From: Kitasatospora sp. GAS204B
GTDB taxonomy: Bacteria; Actinomycetota; Actinomycetes; Streptomycetales; Streptomycetaceae
Direction: 5' to 3'
Length of the DNA stretch: 64,000 nt
Assembly (NCBI RefSeq): GCF_029892155.1
Contig: NZ_JARZAG010000005.1
Location: 1-64,000, forward strand
The notes beneath the pieces are model-generated. The model saw only the letters and a program-made list of their open reading frames with translations. It had not been told where the DNA came from and did not search any database. A program made the translations under genes and the position numbers. Below, one piece after another: positions 30,201 through 64,000 of this stretch. Numbering within the stretch: position 1 is the stretch's first letter; each line of letters begins with the position of its first letter.

Positions 30201-33200
30201 CAGCCCGAAGGCCGCCGCCTGCGCCCGGGACTCCTCCGGCAGCGCCAGCTCGGCGAAGAGTTCGCCGTCCCGGCGCCAGGCGGCCCGTACGCCCCGGAAG
30301 GTCGGGCCGTAGGCGAGGCCGAGCGCGGCGAAGCTGTCGTACAGGCCGTCCACCGCGACGGGCTCGGCGTCCTGCGGCGGCCACTCGCCGAGCCCGAAGG
30401 CCGCGGCGGCCGGCGCCCCGGCGGACAACTCGCCGGTGGCGTGCCGGATCCACGGCAGGTCGCCCGGCGCGTCCTCGGGCCGCGAGTGCAGGCTGAACCG
30501 GCACCGGCCGGACGCGTCCGGCGCGCCCACGGCCACCTGCACCCGCACCCCGCCGCGCTCGGGCAGGACCAGCGGCACCTCCAGGGTCAGCTCCTCCAGC
30601 ACCTCGCACCCGACCTGGTCGCCGGCCCGGATCGCGAGGTCCACGAAGGCCGTGCCCGGCAGCAGCACCGAGCCCAGCACGGCGTGGTCGGCCAGCCAGG
30701 GGTGGGTGTCCAGCGCGAGCCGTCCGGTGAACACGTGACCGTCGGCATCCGCGAGCGCGAGCGAAGCACCCAGCAGCGGATGGTCCGTCGTGCCCAGCCC
30801 GGCCGAGGACACGTCCGTGAAGAACCCGGTGTACGGCTTGGGCCAGTAGCGCTCGCGCTGGAAGGCGTAGGTGGGCAGGTCGACGTGCTGGGCGCCGCTG
30901 CCGGCGAAGACGGCCGGCCAGTCGAGCTTGACGCCGCGCACGTGCAGCTGGGCCAGGGCGAGGGTGAACGTCTGCGTCTCGGATCGGTCGCGGCGCAGCA
31001 CGGGCGGGAATGCGCTCTCCGCTGTGGTCACGCACTCCTGGGCCAGCGCGGACAGCGTGCCATCCGGGCCCAACTCCAGGAAGGTGCGCACGCCTTCACG
31101 CTCCAGGGTGGCGATCGCGTCGGCGAAGCGGACGGCCTCGCGAACGTGACGCACCCAGTACTCGGGCGAGGTCAGGTCGGCCGACTGGTCGAGCGTGGAG
31201 ATGATCGGGATCTGCGGGGTGTTGAAAGTCAACTCGGCGGCGACCGCGCGGAACTCGGCGAGCATGCCGTCCATCAGCGGCGAGTGGAACGCGTGGCTGA
31301 CGGTCAGCCGCTTCGTCTTGCGACCGTCGGCCGCCAGCTTCTCGGCAACCTCCAGCACAGCCTGCTTGTCGCCCGAAATCACCACGGACGTAGGCCCGTT
31401 GACGGCGGCGATACCGACATCCGAGCGGTCCGCCAGCAGCGGCAGCACCTCGTCCTCGGCAGCCTGCACGGCCACCATCGCGCCACCGGCGGGGAGCGCC
31501 TGCATCAGGCGACCGCGCGCGGCGACCAACTCGGCGGCGTCGGCCAGCGAGAGGACACCGGCGACGTGCGCGGCCGCCAACTCACCGATCGAGTGCCCGG
31601 CCAGGAAGTCGGGCCGCACACCCCAGGACTCGACGAGCCGGAACAGCGCCACCTCGACGGCGAAGAGCGCCGGCTGGGTGTAAGCGGTCTGGTCGATCAG
31701 CGCGTCGGCGTCCTTGAGCGGCGTCTCCAGGTGCTGGTCCAGCTCCGCGCACACGGCGTCATAGGCCTCGGCGAACGCCGGGAAAGCGCTGTACAGCTCC
31801 GCGCCCATGCAGGCCCGCTGGCTGCCCTGACCGGTGAAGAGGAACGCCGTCCGGCCCGCCGATCCCGCGCGCCCGACCACCGCCCGCGCCGCCGACTCAC
31901 CGCGCGCCAGCGCCGCCAGCGCCTCACGGTCGCCGGCGACCACCGCCGCCCGGCGCTCGAAGGCCGCGCGGGTCGTCGCCAGCGCGAAGGCGACGTCGAC
32001 CGCCTCCAGTTCGGGCTCGGCGTCGAGCCGGGTCAGCAGCCGCTCGGCCTGCTCGCGCAGCGCCTCGGGCGTGCGGCCGGAGAGCAGCCACGGCACCACC
32101 GGCGACTGCCCGATCGCGGCCGGCTCGGCCGGCGCCTGCTCGACGGCCGGCGCCTGCTCCAGGATGATGTGCGCGTTGGTCCCGCTGAACCCGAAGGAGG
32201 ACACGGCCGCCCGGCGCGGCTCGCCGGTCCGCGGCCAGTCCCGCGCCTCGCTCAGCAACTCCACCGCGCCGGCCGACCAGTCCACGTGCCGCGACGGCTC
32301 ACCGACGTGCAGCGACTTCGGCAGCACCCCGTGGCGCATCGCCATGACCATCTTCATGATCCCGGCCGCACCCGCCGCCGCCTGCGTGTGACCGATGTTC
32401 GACTTCACCGACCCCAGCCACAACGGCCGCTCGGCCGGGCGCCCCTGACCGTAGGTGGCCAGCAGGGCCTGGGCCTCGATCGGGTCGCCCAGCGTGGTGC
32501 CGGTGCCGTGCGCCTCGACCACGTCGACCTGCTCGCTGGTGAGGGCGGCGTCGGCCAGGGCCTGCTTGATCACCCGTTGCTGCGAGGGTCCGTTCGGCGC
32601 CGTCAGACCGTTCGAAGCGCCGTCCTGGTTCACCGCACTGCCACGGACCACGGCGAGCACGGGGTGGCCGTTGCGCCGGGCGTCGGAGAGCCGCTCGACC
32701 AGCAGCATGCCGACGCCTTCGCCCCAGCCGGTGCCGTCGGCGTCGTCGGAGAACGCCTTGCAGCGCCCGTCGGTGGCAAGGCCCCGCTGGCGGCTGAACT
32801 CCACGAAGGTGCTGGGCGTCAGCATCACGGTGACACCGCCGGCCAGCGCCAGCGTCGACTCGCCCTGGCGCAGCGACTGGCAGGCCAGGTGGAGGGCGAC
32901 CAGCGAGGAGGAGCACGCGGTGTCGATGGTCACCGCCGGGCCCTCCAGGCCCAGCGTGTAGGAGACCCGGCCCGAGGCGATGCTCCCCGAGGTCCCCGTC
33001 CCCAGCTGGCCTTCGAGGCCCTCCACGGACTGCTGGAGCACGATGCCGTAGTCGTTGTACATCACGCCGACGAAGACGCCGGTCCGGCTGCCCTTGAGCG
33101 TGGTCGGGTCGATGCCGGCCCGCTCGATGGCCTCCCAGGAGGTCTCAAGGAGCAGCCGCTGCTGCGGGTCCATCGACATCGCCTCACGCGGCGAGATCCC

Positions 33201-33542
33201 GAAGAACCCCGGGTCGAACGCCCCTGCACGGTCGAGGAAAGCGCCTTCCCGGGAGTAGGACGTCCCGGGATGGTCCGGGTCCGGGTGGTAGAGGTTCTCG
33301 GTGTCCCAGCCCCGGTCCTCGGGGAAGACCGAGACCGCGTCCCGTCCGTCCGCCACCAGGTCCCACAGGCTCTCAGGACCGTTCACCCCGCCCGGAAAGC
33401 GACAGGCCATGCCGACGATGGCGATCGGCTCGTGCTCGCCCTCCTCGACCTCCTTCAAGCGGCGACGCGTCTCGTGCAGATCCGCCGTCACTCGCTTCAG
33501 GAAGTACCGAAGCTTGTCCTCGGCCATCATCTCAGCCGACAT
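27249..33542 (-). CDS. PKS D: terminal module KS-AT-DH-KR-ACP-TE
   Basis: A 2,097-aa single-module PKS. A coiled N-terminal docking segment (about 1-35) is followed by KS (TACSSS about 209), AT ([10 protein letters not shown] about 570, GHSIGE about 645, HAFH about 752, so malonyl-CoA), DH ([10 protein letters not shown] about 950; [10 protein letters not shown]), KR (TGATGSLG about 1420, LLDDG, B-type), ACP (LGFDSLTSV about 1740) and a C-terminal thioesterase (LLGHSTGG about 1929; His in NHFTVMEEH about 2072). It should add the last malonate, reduce and dehydrate it, then release the chain by hydrolysis or cyclisation. The start ATG has GAGAGGTGA upstream. It begins 44 bp after PKS C ends, so the two are co-transcribed and act in sequence. 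Confidence 0.96.
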   Translation of the reverse strand: MSAEMMAEDKLRYFLKRVTADLHETRRRLKEVEEGEHEPIAIVGMACRFPGGVNGPESLWDLVADGRDAVSVFPEDRGWDTENLYHPDPDHPGTSYSREGAFLDRAGAFDPGFFGISPREAMSMDPQQRLLLETSWEAIERAGIDPTTLKGSRTGVFVGVMYNDYGIVLQQSVEGLEGQLGTGTSGSIASGRVSYTLGLEGPAVTIDTACSSSLVALHLACQSLRQGESTLALAGGVTVMLTPSTFVEFSRQRGLATDGRCKAFSDDADGTGWGEGVGMLLVERLSDARRNGHPVLAVVRGSAVNQDGASNGLTAPNGPSQQRVIKQALADAALTSEQVDVVEAHGTGTTLGDPIEAQALLATYGQGRPAERPLWLGSVKSNIGHTQAAAGAAGIMKMVMAMRHGVLPKSLHVGEPSRHVDWSAGAVELLSEARDWPRTGEPRRAAVSSFGFSGTNAHIILEQAPAVEQAPAEPAAIGQSPVVPWLLSGRTPEALREQAERLLTRLDAEPELEAVDVAFALATTRAAFERRAAVVAGDREALAALARGESAARAVVGRAGSAGRTAFLFTGQGSQRACMGAELYSAFPAFAEAYDAVCAELDQHLETPLKDADALIDQTAYTQPALFAVEVALFRLVESWGVRPDFLAGHSIGELAAAHVAGVLSLADAAELVAARGRLMQALPAGGAMVAVQAAEDEVLPLLADRSDVGIAAVNGPTSVVISGDKQAVLEVAEKLAADGRKTKRLTVSHAFHSPLMDGMLAEFRAVAAELTFNTPQIPIISTLDQSADLTSPEYWVRHVREAVRFADAIATLEREGVRTFLELGPDGTLSALAQECVTTAESAFPPVLRRDRSETQTFTLALAQLHVRGVKLDWPAVFAGSGAQHVDLPTYAFQRERYWPKPYTGFFTDVSSAGLGTTDHPLLGASLALADADGHVFTGRLALDTHPWLADHAVLGSVLLPGTAFVDLAIRAGDQVGCEVLEELTLEVPLVLPERGGVRVQVAVGAPDASGRCRFSLHSRPEDAPGDLPWIRHATGELSAGAPAAAAFGLGEWPPQDAEPVAVDGLYDSFAALGLAYGPTFRGVRAAWRRDGELFAELALPEESRAQAAAFGLHPALLDSVLHTLALGGLVADTGGARLPFAWSGVRLHATGATELRARIRLVGENAVALELADAGGQAVAAIESLALRSISPEQLGATGGGAGDALFGLEWVTVPAPAATGPDWALLGPDPEDWSTLLGGTGVDAPRHTDPTALAAAVAAGASMPRTVLAACPPSACPPSAGLAGDVARATHEAAHRALALVQQWLAQDCTADARLVLVTRGAVAGRPGEDVTDLPSAAVWGLVRTAQSEYPDRFVLIDLDGHQDSARVLAAACALDEPQLAIRAGQLLAPRLTRVALPAEPIEPAGPAESAAWNPAGTVLLTGATGSLGRLLAGHLVAERGVRHLLLVSRRGENADGAAELKRELSASGAEVRFAACDAADREAMAELLASVPAEHPLTAVVHAAGLLDDGAVVSLTPERVDAALRPKVDAAWQLHELTKHQKLDAFVLFSSVAGVFGGPGQANYAAANAFLDALAEHRRAQGLAATSLAWGLWATDGGMAGELDRADLERLARGGVAPLTTTEGLALFDAAELLDRALLVPVKLNLAGLRAHAAATGQVPALLRGLVRVPLRRAVAGEQESAAVLAERLAGRSEAEREAVLLDLVRTHAAAALGHAGPEAVEIERGFLELGFDSLTSVELRNRLALVTGLRLPATLLFDHPTPGALAVRLCQQLVSAAAAGDAAAGAGAGAVEPSRPLGTIGAMLRIAAESGRSQEFMGLLFAASRFRPAFAAAQAAELAPELLRLADGPEQPLLVCLPSLLAISGPHQYARIAAAFRGRRQVLALPLPGFLDGEPLPESPEAIVELGARAVLLATGGAPFVLLGHSTGGMLAQATAVRLEELGAALAGVVLVDTYSFADADSEAGSVDADGEAAGLGDAAEVLPVLTGAMLAREGGYVPIDDTRLTAMGGYLRIFAGWRPAGIAAPTLLVRAVDLLTAPGAPGTDEPQTARARASWPLPHTAVDAPGNHFTVMEEHAAATADLIEDWLREVR

Positions 33543-33586
33543 GTCAGGTCACCTCTCGGGGATGTTGCAGGAAGCGCGTGCGGCGA

Positions 33587-54802
<21,216 letters not shown>

Positions 54803-54986
54803 CTAATTGCCCACCTCTTCAACGCATCCAGTCGGCTCACGTCGCGCTTCGACGGATTTCACCGGCAGGAATTCGCAGCCATGACCCCGACGGCATGCAG
54901 CGGCCGCCGGATTCCTCGGCGGCCTTCGGCACCGGGCGTTTTCGCCCAGCTCACCCATTGCATTTCGCTATCGCGATGATGGTTGG

Positions 54987-55022
54987 CCCCCCTAGCCGTC
55001 TCAACCCCTATTCGTCCCCTAG
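54987..55022 (-). promoter_or_regulatory. TAGGGG operator upstream of PKS C
   Basis: On the minus strand: TAGGGG-N5-TAGGGGTTG-N7-TAGGG, the same sequence blocks and spacing as upstream of the amidase operon (19389-19420). It ends about 190 bp before the PKS C start codon. The rest of the 54803-55081 leader holds no gene. Confidence 0.65.
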
Positions 55023-55081
55023 GTCCGGTCCGGGCGCCCGGCAGCCCGGCCGGACCGGGCCGGAGCGACGGCGGCGGGTCC

Positions 55082-55150
55082 CGGCCGCACCACAACGCCC
55101 GCGACCGCCCGGCACGGTGGCGGGCGGTCGCGGGCGTTGTGGTGCGGCCG
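55082..55150 (-). terminator. 29-bp perfect inverted repeat after the NRPS gene
   Basis: The arms 55082-55110 and 55122-55150 are exact reverse complements over 29 bp, with an 11-nt loop. The repeat starts 44 bp downstream of the NRPS stop and lies upstream of the TAGGGG operator of PKS C. It is most likely a very strong terminator that separates the two units; a cruciform or protein-binding role is also possible. Confidence 0.75.
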
Positions 55151-55193
55151 CAGGAGGTCGTGGGTGGTGACCGGGGCCGTCAGGGACGAGCCG

Positions 55194-58100
55194 TCAGCGC
55201 AGCTTGCCGGCCCGGGCGCGGCGGGCCAGGTCGGCCACCCGGGCCAGCGTGGGCTCGCGCAGGAACCAGGCCAACTGCCCCATGAAGCCCTCCTCCTGGG
55301 CGGGCTCCAGCAGCACCTCGCGGCAGACGGCGGCCAGCATCGCCAGCAACCCCACCGAGTCCCCGCCGAGCTGGTGGAAGTCGGCCGTCCCGTCGAGCCG
55401 GCCGCGTGGCACACCGAGGGTGCGGGCCCAGATCTCGGCCACCGCCGCCTCGACCGGGTCCAGCGGCGCCGCCGGCTCCGTCCCGGGCTCGGCAGCGGCC
55501 TCCGGGTCCGCCGCGAACGGGTCGGGCAGCGCGCGCGTGTCGACCTTGCCGCTCACCGTGTAGGGCAGCTCCGGCAGCACCAGGACGGCTGCCGGCACCA
55601 TGTACGAGGGCAGCCGGTCGGCCAGGTGCGCGGTCAACGCGTCCTCGCCGACAGCCGCGTTGGCCAGCACGTAGCCGTACAGTGCCTTGGCCGATCCGCC
55701 GGTCCTGGACCGGGCGATCACCACGGCGCGCTCGACGGCGGGATGCGTCTCCAGCGCCTGCGCCACCTCCGCCGGCTCCACCCGGTGGCCGCGCACCTTG
55801 ACCTGGTCGTCGATCCGCCCGACGCACTCCAACTCGCCCGAGGGCAGCAGCCGGACCAGGTCGCCGGTGCGGTAGACCCGGGTGCCGTCGGCCAACGTGA
55901 CGAACCGCTCCCGGTTCAGCTCGGGCCGGCCGAGGTAGCCGCGGGCCAGCTGTGCGCCACCCAGGTAGAGCTCGCCGATCTCGCCGGGCGCGACGAACCG
56001 CAGCTCCTGGTCGAGCAGATGGGCCGTGGTGTTGTCGGCCGGCAGGCCGATCGGCACCACCGCCCGCTCGGCGTCGCGCTCCGGGTCGAAGGTGTGCGCG
56101 GTGCAGCCGATGGTCGCCTCGGTCGGCCCGTACTCGTTGATGATCCTGCAGTCGGGCCCGAACATCTGCTGGGCCCGGGCGGCGACCTCCACCCGCAACT
56201 GCTCACCGATCACCAGCACCGTGCGGTAGCCGGTGGGCGTCAGGTCGAGGCGGCCGATCAGGTCGAGGTGGGAGGGCGTCAGATTCAGCGTGTTGGCGCC
56301 CGACTGCTCCAACAGGCGGCCCAGCGACAGGTGGTTGGGCTCCTCGCGCAGCAGGATCACCTCACCGCCGGCCAGCAGCGGCAGGAAGACCGAGGTGCCC
56401 GTGACGTCGAAGGAGGGTGAGGTGATCAGCGGCAGCCGGGTGTCGGCGTCCACCCCGAAGGCACGGGTGGCCCAGTGCACGTAGTTGGCCAGACTGTGGT
56501 GCTCGATCTGAACGCCCTTGGGGCGCCCGGTCGATCCCGAGGTGTATATGATGTAGACGAGATCTGAACGATCGATGGACGCGTCCTGGAAGTCCGCGGG
56601 CGCGTCGCCGTCCAGGGCCAACTCGTCCAGCAGCAGCGGTTGGCAGCCCGTCGGCAGGCAGTCGCGCTGCTCGTAGGCCCGCTCCAGCAGGCAGTGGCCG
56701 CTCTCGGCGTCCGCGAGCAGATCGGCGATCCGGGCGTCGGGGTGCCGGGTGTCCAGTGGCAGGTAACAGGCCCCCGCCCGCAGTACCCCCCACAGTCCGG
56801 CCAGCGCCGCCACCGTGCGGCCGGCCAGCAGGCCGACCACGCTGCCCGGTCCCACGCCCTGTCTGCGCAGTTCGGCGGCGACGCGGTCCGCCCGGCGGCT
56901 CAGTTCGGCGTAGGTCACCTTGCCCTCGGGGCCGCTCAGCGCGATCCGGTCCGGGGTGCGCTCGACCTGCTCGCGGAAGAGCTCGACCACCGAGCGCTCG
57001 CTGGGCAGCGCACGCTCGGTGCGGTTGCCGGCCCACTGGCGGTGTGCGGGCGGGGAGAGCGCGTCCGTGATCGTCTCCAGCAGGCCTTCGACGCGTTCCG
57101 CCATTCCCGGCTCGTCATGCCAGGCGACGGTGACCTCGGTGCGGCCGGGGCACTCCATCAGGTCGATCTCGGGCGGGCCGCCGGGGCTGGTGCTGCCCAG
57201 CGAGTAGTAGGCGTCGGCCCGGAAGCCCTCGGTGGACAGCTCGGCGAGCTCGATGCCGCCCAGGTGCGAGAGCAGGGCGGTGCCGGAGTGGCGGCGCCTG
57301 CGCGCGGCGGACCGCTCGATCCCGGCGTTGAACACCCGCAGCAGCGGCACCGGAACCCGCAGCAGCCAGGAGCCCAGTGGCAGCGCCAGTTCCTCGCGCT
57401 TGACCAGCGAGCCGAGCAGCCGCTCGTGCACCTGCTGCCACTGCTCCCCGGCCGCGACGTCCACGCTCAGGCTGTGCGCCAGCATGGCGGTCGAGCGCAG
57501 CTCGGGATCGTGGCGGCGCAGGTCCACCGGGACGAAGAACCGGCCGGCGCCGGACTCGGTGGTCGCGGCGAGCGCGGCTGCCACCTTGGCCACCGCCGCC
57601 GGATGGCGGCCGTCGATCGTGCGGCGGCGCCAGAGCAGGCGGCTCGGGTCCGGCACCGGGTGACCCAGCAGCGAGGGCCACTCCAGCGCGGCGGCGGGCG
57701 CCGGCGGCGGCTGGTGACCGGCGACGCGCTCGGCGAACTCGTGGTGGTCGGCGGTGGCGTCGTAGCCCAGCGGCGGCTCCCCACGCAGCACCCGGAAGAC
57801 GTCGGCGGCCCACAGCTGCAGGCCGCGGGCGTCGGTGATGCCGTGGAAGGCGCGGAACAGCAGCGTGGTCGGCGTGCCGGGGATCAGCACCACCTCACAG
57901 GTCGGGCCGCTGCCGTCGAGCCCGCGGCGCAGTGCGGGGCTGTCGAAGCGCTCGTTGTCGAAGCTGCCCGCCGCCAGGACGTGCAGCTCGGGAGCCTTGC
58001 CGCTGTCGACCCAGTCCCGGCCCCGGCGGACCAGCCGCATGCCCGGGGACGCCGCGGCCGCGGTCGCCAGCGCGGCGGCGAGCTCGCCGGCCGGCAGGAC

Positions 58101-58262
58101 TCCCTCGCCCTCCACCACGTGCTGGACGACGCTCTGCGCCGGCCGCAGGCCCAGGAAGGCCCGCTCCATCGGCGTCATGACTCGGCTGTACGGCTGCGAG
58201 CCGGCGGAGGTGCTCACCGCCGGTGCAGCGGGCGGGCGTTGGTTCTCCTGTTGGGTACTCAA
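55194..58262 (-). CDS. One-module NRPS: condensation-like, adenylation, PCP
   Basis: A 1,022-aa protein. Residues about 28-430 are a condensation/acyltransferase-like domain with FHGITDARG (H140, D144), a variant of HHxxxDG lacking the first His. An adenylation domain follows (about 450-930): YIIYTSGSTGRPKG, NEYGPTEATIG, YRTGDLVRL, and the catalytic Lys in TVSGKVD. A PCP with LGGDS (about 966) ends it; there is no TE or epimerase. By hand alignment the specificity residues read D-V-T-S-L-I-E-I-G-K, which I cannot assign. I start it at TTG 58262 (AAGAGA upstream); an ATG at 58178 is the alternative, and the open frame to 58508 overlaps PKS B. It may add an amino acid to the starter or to the finished chain. 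Hairpins on both sides make it its own unit. Confidence 0.9.
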   Translation of the reverse strand: MSTQQENQRPPAAPAVSTSAGSQPYSRVMTPMERAFLGLRPAQSVVQHVVEGEGVLPAGELAAALATAAAASPGMRLVRRGRDWVDSGKAPELHVLAAGSFDNERFDSPALRRGLDGSGPTCEVVLIPGTPTTLLFRAFHGITDARGLQLWAADVFRVLRGEPPLGYDATADHHEFAERVAGHQPPPAPAAALEWPSLLGHPVPDPSRLLWRRRTIDGRHPAAVAKVAAALAATTESGAGRFFVPVDLRRHDPELRSTAMLAHSLSVDVAAGEQWQQVHERLLGSLVKREELALPLGSWLLRVPVPLLRVFNAGIERSAARRRRHSGTALLSHLGGIELAELSTEGFRADAYYSLGSTSPGGPPEIDLMECPGRTEVTVAWHDEPGMAERVEGLLETITDALSPPAHRQWAGNRTERALPSERSVVELFREQVERTPDRIALSGPEGKVTYAELSRRADRVAAELRRQGVGPGSVVGLLAGRTVAALAGLWGVLRAGACYLPLDTRHPDARIADLLADAESGHCLLERAYEQRDCLPTGCQPLLLDELALDGDAPADFQDASIDRSDLVYIIYTSGSTGRPKGVQIEHHSLANYVHWATRAFGVDADTRLPLITSPSFDVTGTSVFLPLLAGGEVILLREEPNHLSLGRLLEQSGANTLNLTPSHLDLIGRLDLTPTGYRTVLVIGEQLRVEVAARAQQMFGPDCRIINEYGPTEATIGCTAHTFDPERDAERAVVPIGLPADNTTAHLLDQELRFVAPGEIGELYLGGAQLARGYLGRPELNRERFVTLADGTRVYRTGDLVRLLPSGELECVGRIDDQVKVRGHRVEPAEVAQALETHPAVERAVVIARSRTGGSAKALYGYVLANAAVGEDALTAHLADRLPSYMVPAAVLVLPELPYTVSGKVDTRALPDPFAADPEAAAEPGTEPAAPLDPVEAAVAEIWARTLGVPRGRLDGTADFHQLGGDSVGLLAMLAAVCREVLLEPAQEEGFMGQLAWFLREPTLARVADLARRARAGKLR

Positions 58263-58336
58263 CGTGATCGCAATCTCTTGTGGCGTTCCTGCGCCCTGGC
58301 GGGGTCGTCGGGCGCGGCTCTTCGAGGCGGGAAGCC

Positions 58337-58387
58337 TTGCCGCGGCCCCGGTCCGGCACCGACTGCGTCGGGCCGGGGCCGCGGCAA
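58337..58387 (-). terminator. 15-bp perfect stem hairpin after PKS B
   Basis: The arms 58337-58351 (ending GCCGCGGCCCCGG) and 58373-58387 are exact reverse complements over 15 bp, with a 21-nt loop. It begins 17 bp past the PKS B stop, in the 142-bp gap before the NRPS start, and probably terminates the PKS B message. Confidence 0.7.
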
Positions 58388-58404
58388 CTCCGTCTCTCAG
58401 GTGG

Positions 58405-64000
<5,596 letters not shown>

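Overview
The window is very GC-rich actinomycete DNA (Streptomyces/Kitasatospora type) from the interior of a large type I modular polyketide cluster, with a small NRPS and a complete-looking supply route for an unusual omega-amino or guanidino starter unit. Evidence for the host type is the strong G/C bias at third codon positions, GTG and TTG starts, purine-rich ribosome binding sites, a large MalT/LuxR-type (LAL) regulator, and giant PKS genes with long antisense open frames.

Layout, left to right. 1-12511 (minus): PKS A, which begins with a stand-alone ACP and runs off the left edge; its order is ACP / KS-AT-DH-ER-KR-ACP / KS-AT-KR-ACP / KS. 12742-14780 (minus): a YdbS/YdbT-like pair of PH-domain membrane proteins that looks unrelated. 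15066-16511 (minus): acyl-adenylate ligase. 16772-19249 (minus): a tight operon of discrete acyltransferase, metallophosphoesterase and phosphopantetheinyl transferase. 19528-22587 (plus): DavA-like amidase, DavB-like amino acid 2-monooxygenase and a small transposase-type HTH protein. 23383-26220 (plus): LAL regulator. 26294-27055 (minus): type II thioesterase. 27249-33542 (minus): PKS D, KS-AT-DH-KR-ACP-TE, the terminal module. 33587-54802 (minus): PKS C, four KS-AT-DH-KR-ACP modules. 55194-58262 (minus): a one-module NRPS (C-A-PCP). 58405-64000 (minus): the 3' part of PKS B, ending in a fully reducing module and a docking tail.

Working model (inference). The monooxygenase and amidase turn lysine or arginine into 5-aminovalerate or 4-guanidinobutyrate. 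The ligase activates the acid and the discrete acyltransferase, whose nucleophile is Cys instead of Ser, passes it to the N-terminal ACP of PKS A. All eight AT domains seen carry the HAFH motif of malonyl-CoA selectivity, so no methyl branches come from these modules. PKS C plus PKS D form five consecutive DH-KR modules, which predicts a conjugated polyene next to the carboxyl end, released by the TE of PKS D. The role of the NRPS is not clear from sequence.

The most interesting signals are a repeated operator, TAGGGG-N5-TAGGGGTTG-N7-TAGGG, found with identical spacing upstream of the amidase operon and of PKS C, with 10-11 bp variants before PKS A and the acyltransferase; a PPTase overlapping a metallophosphoesterase as in the mycobacterial PptT/PptH pair; the Cys-nucleophile acyltransferase; and several perfect long hairpins that separate the transcription units.
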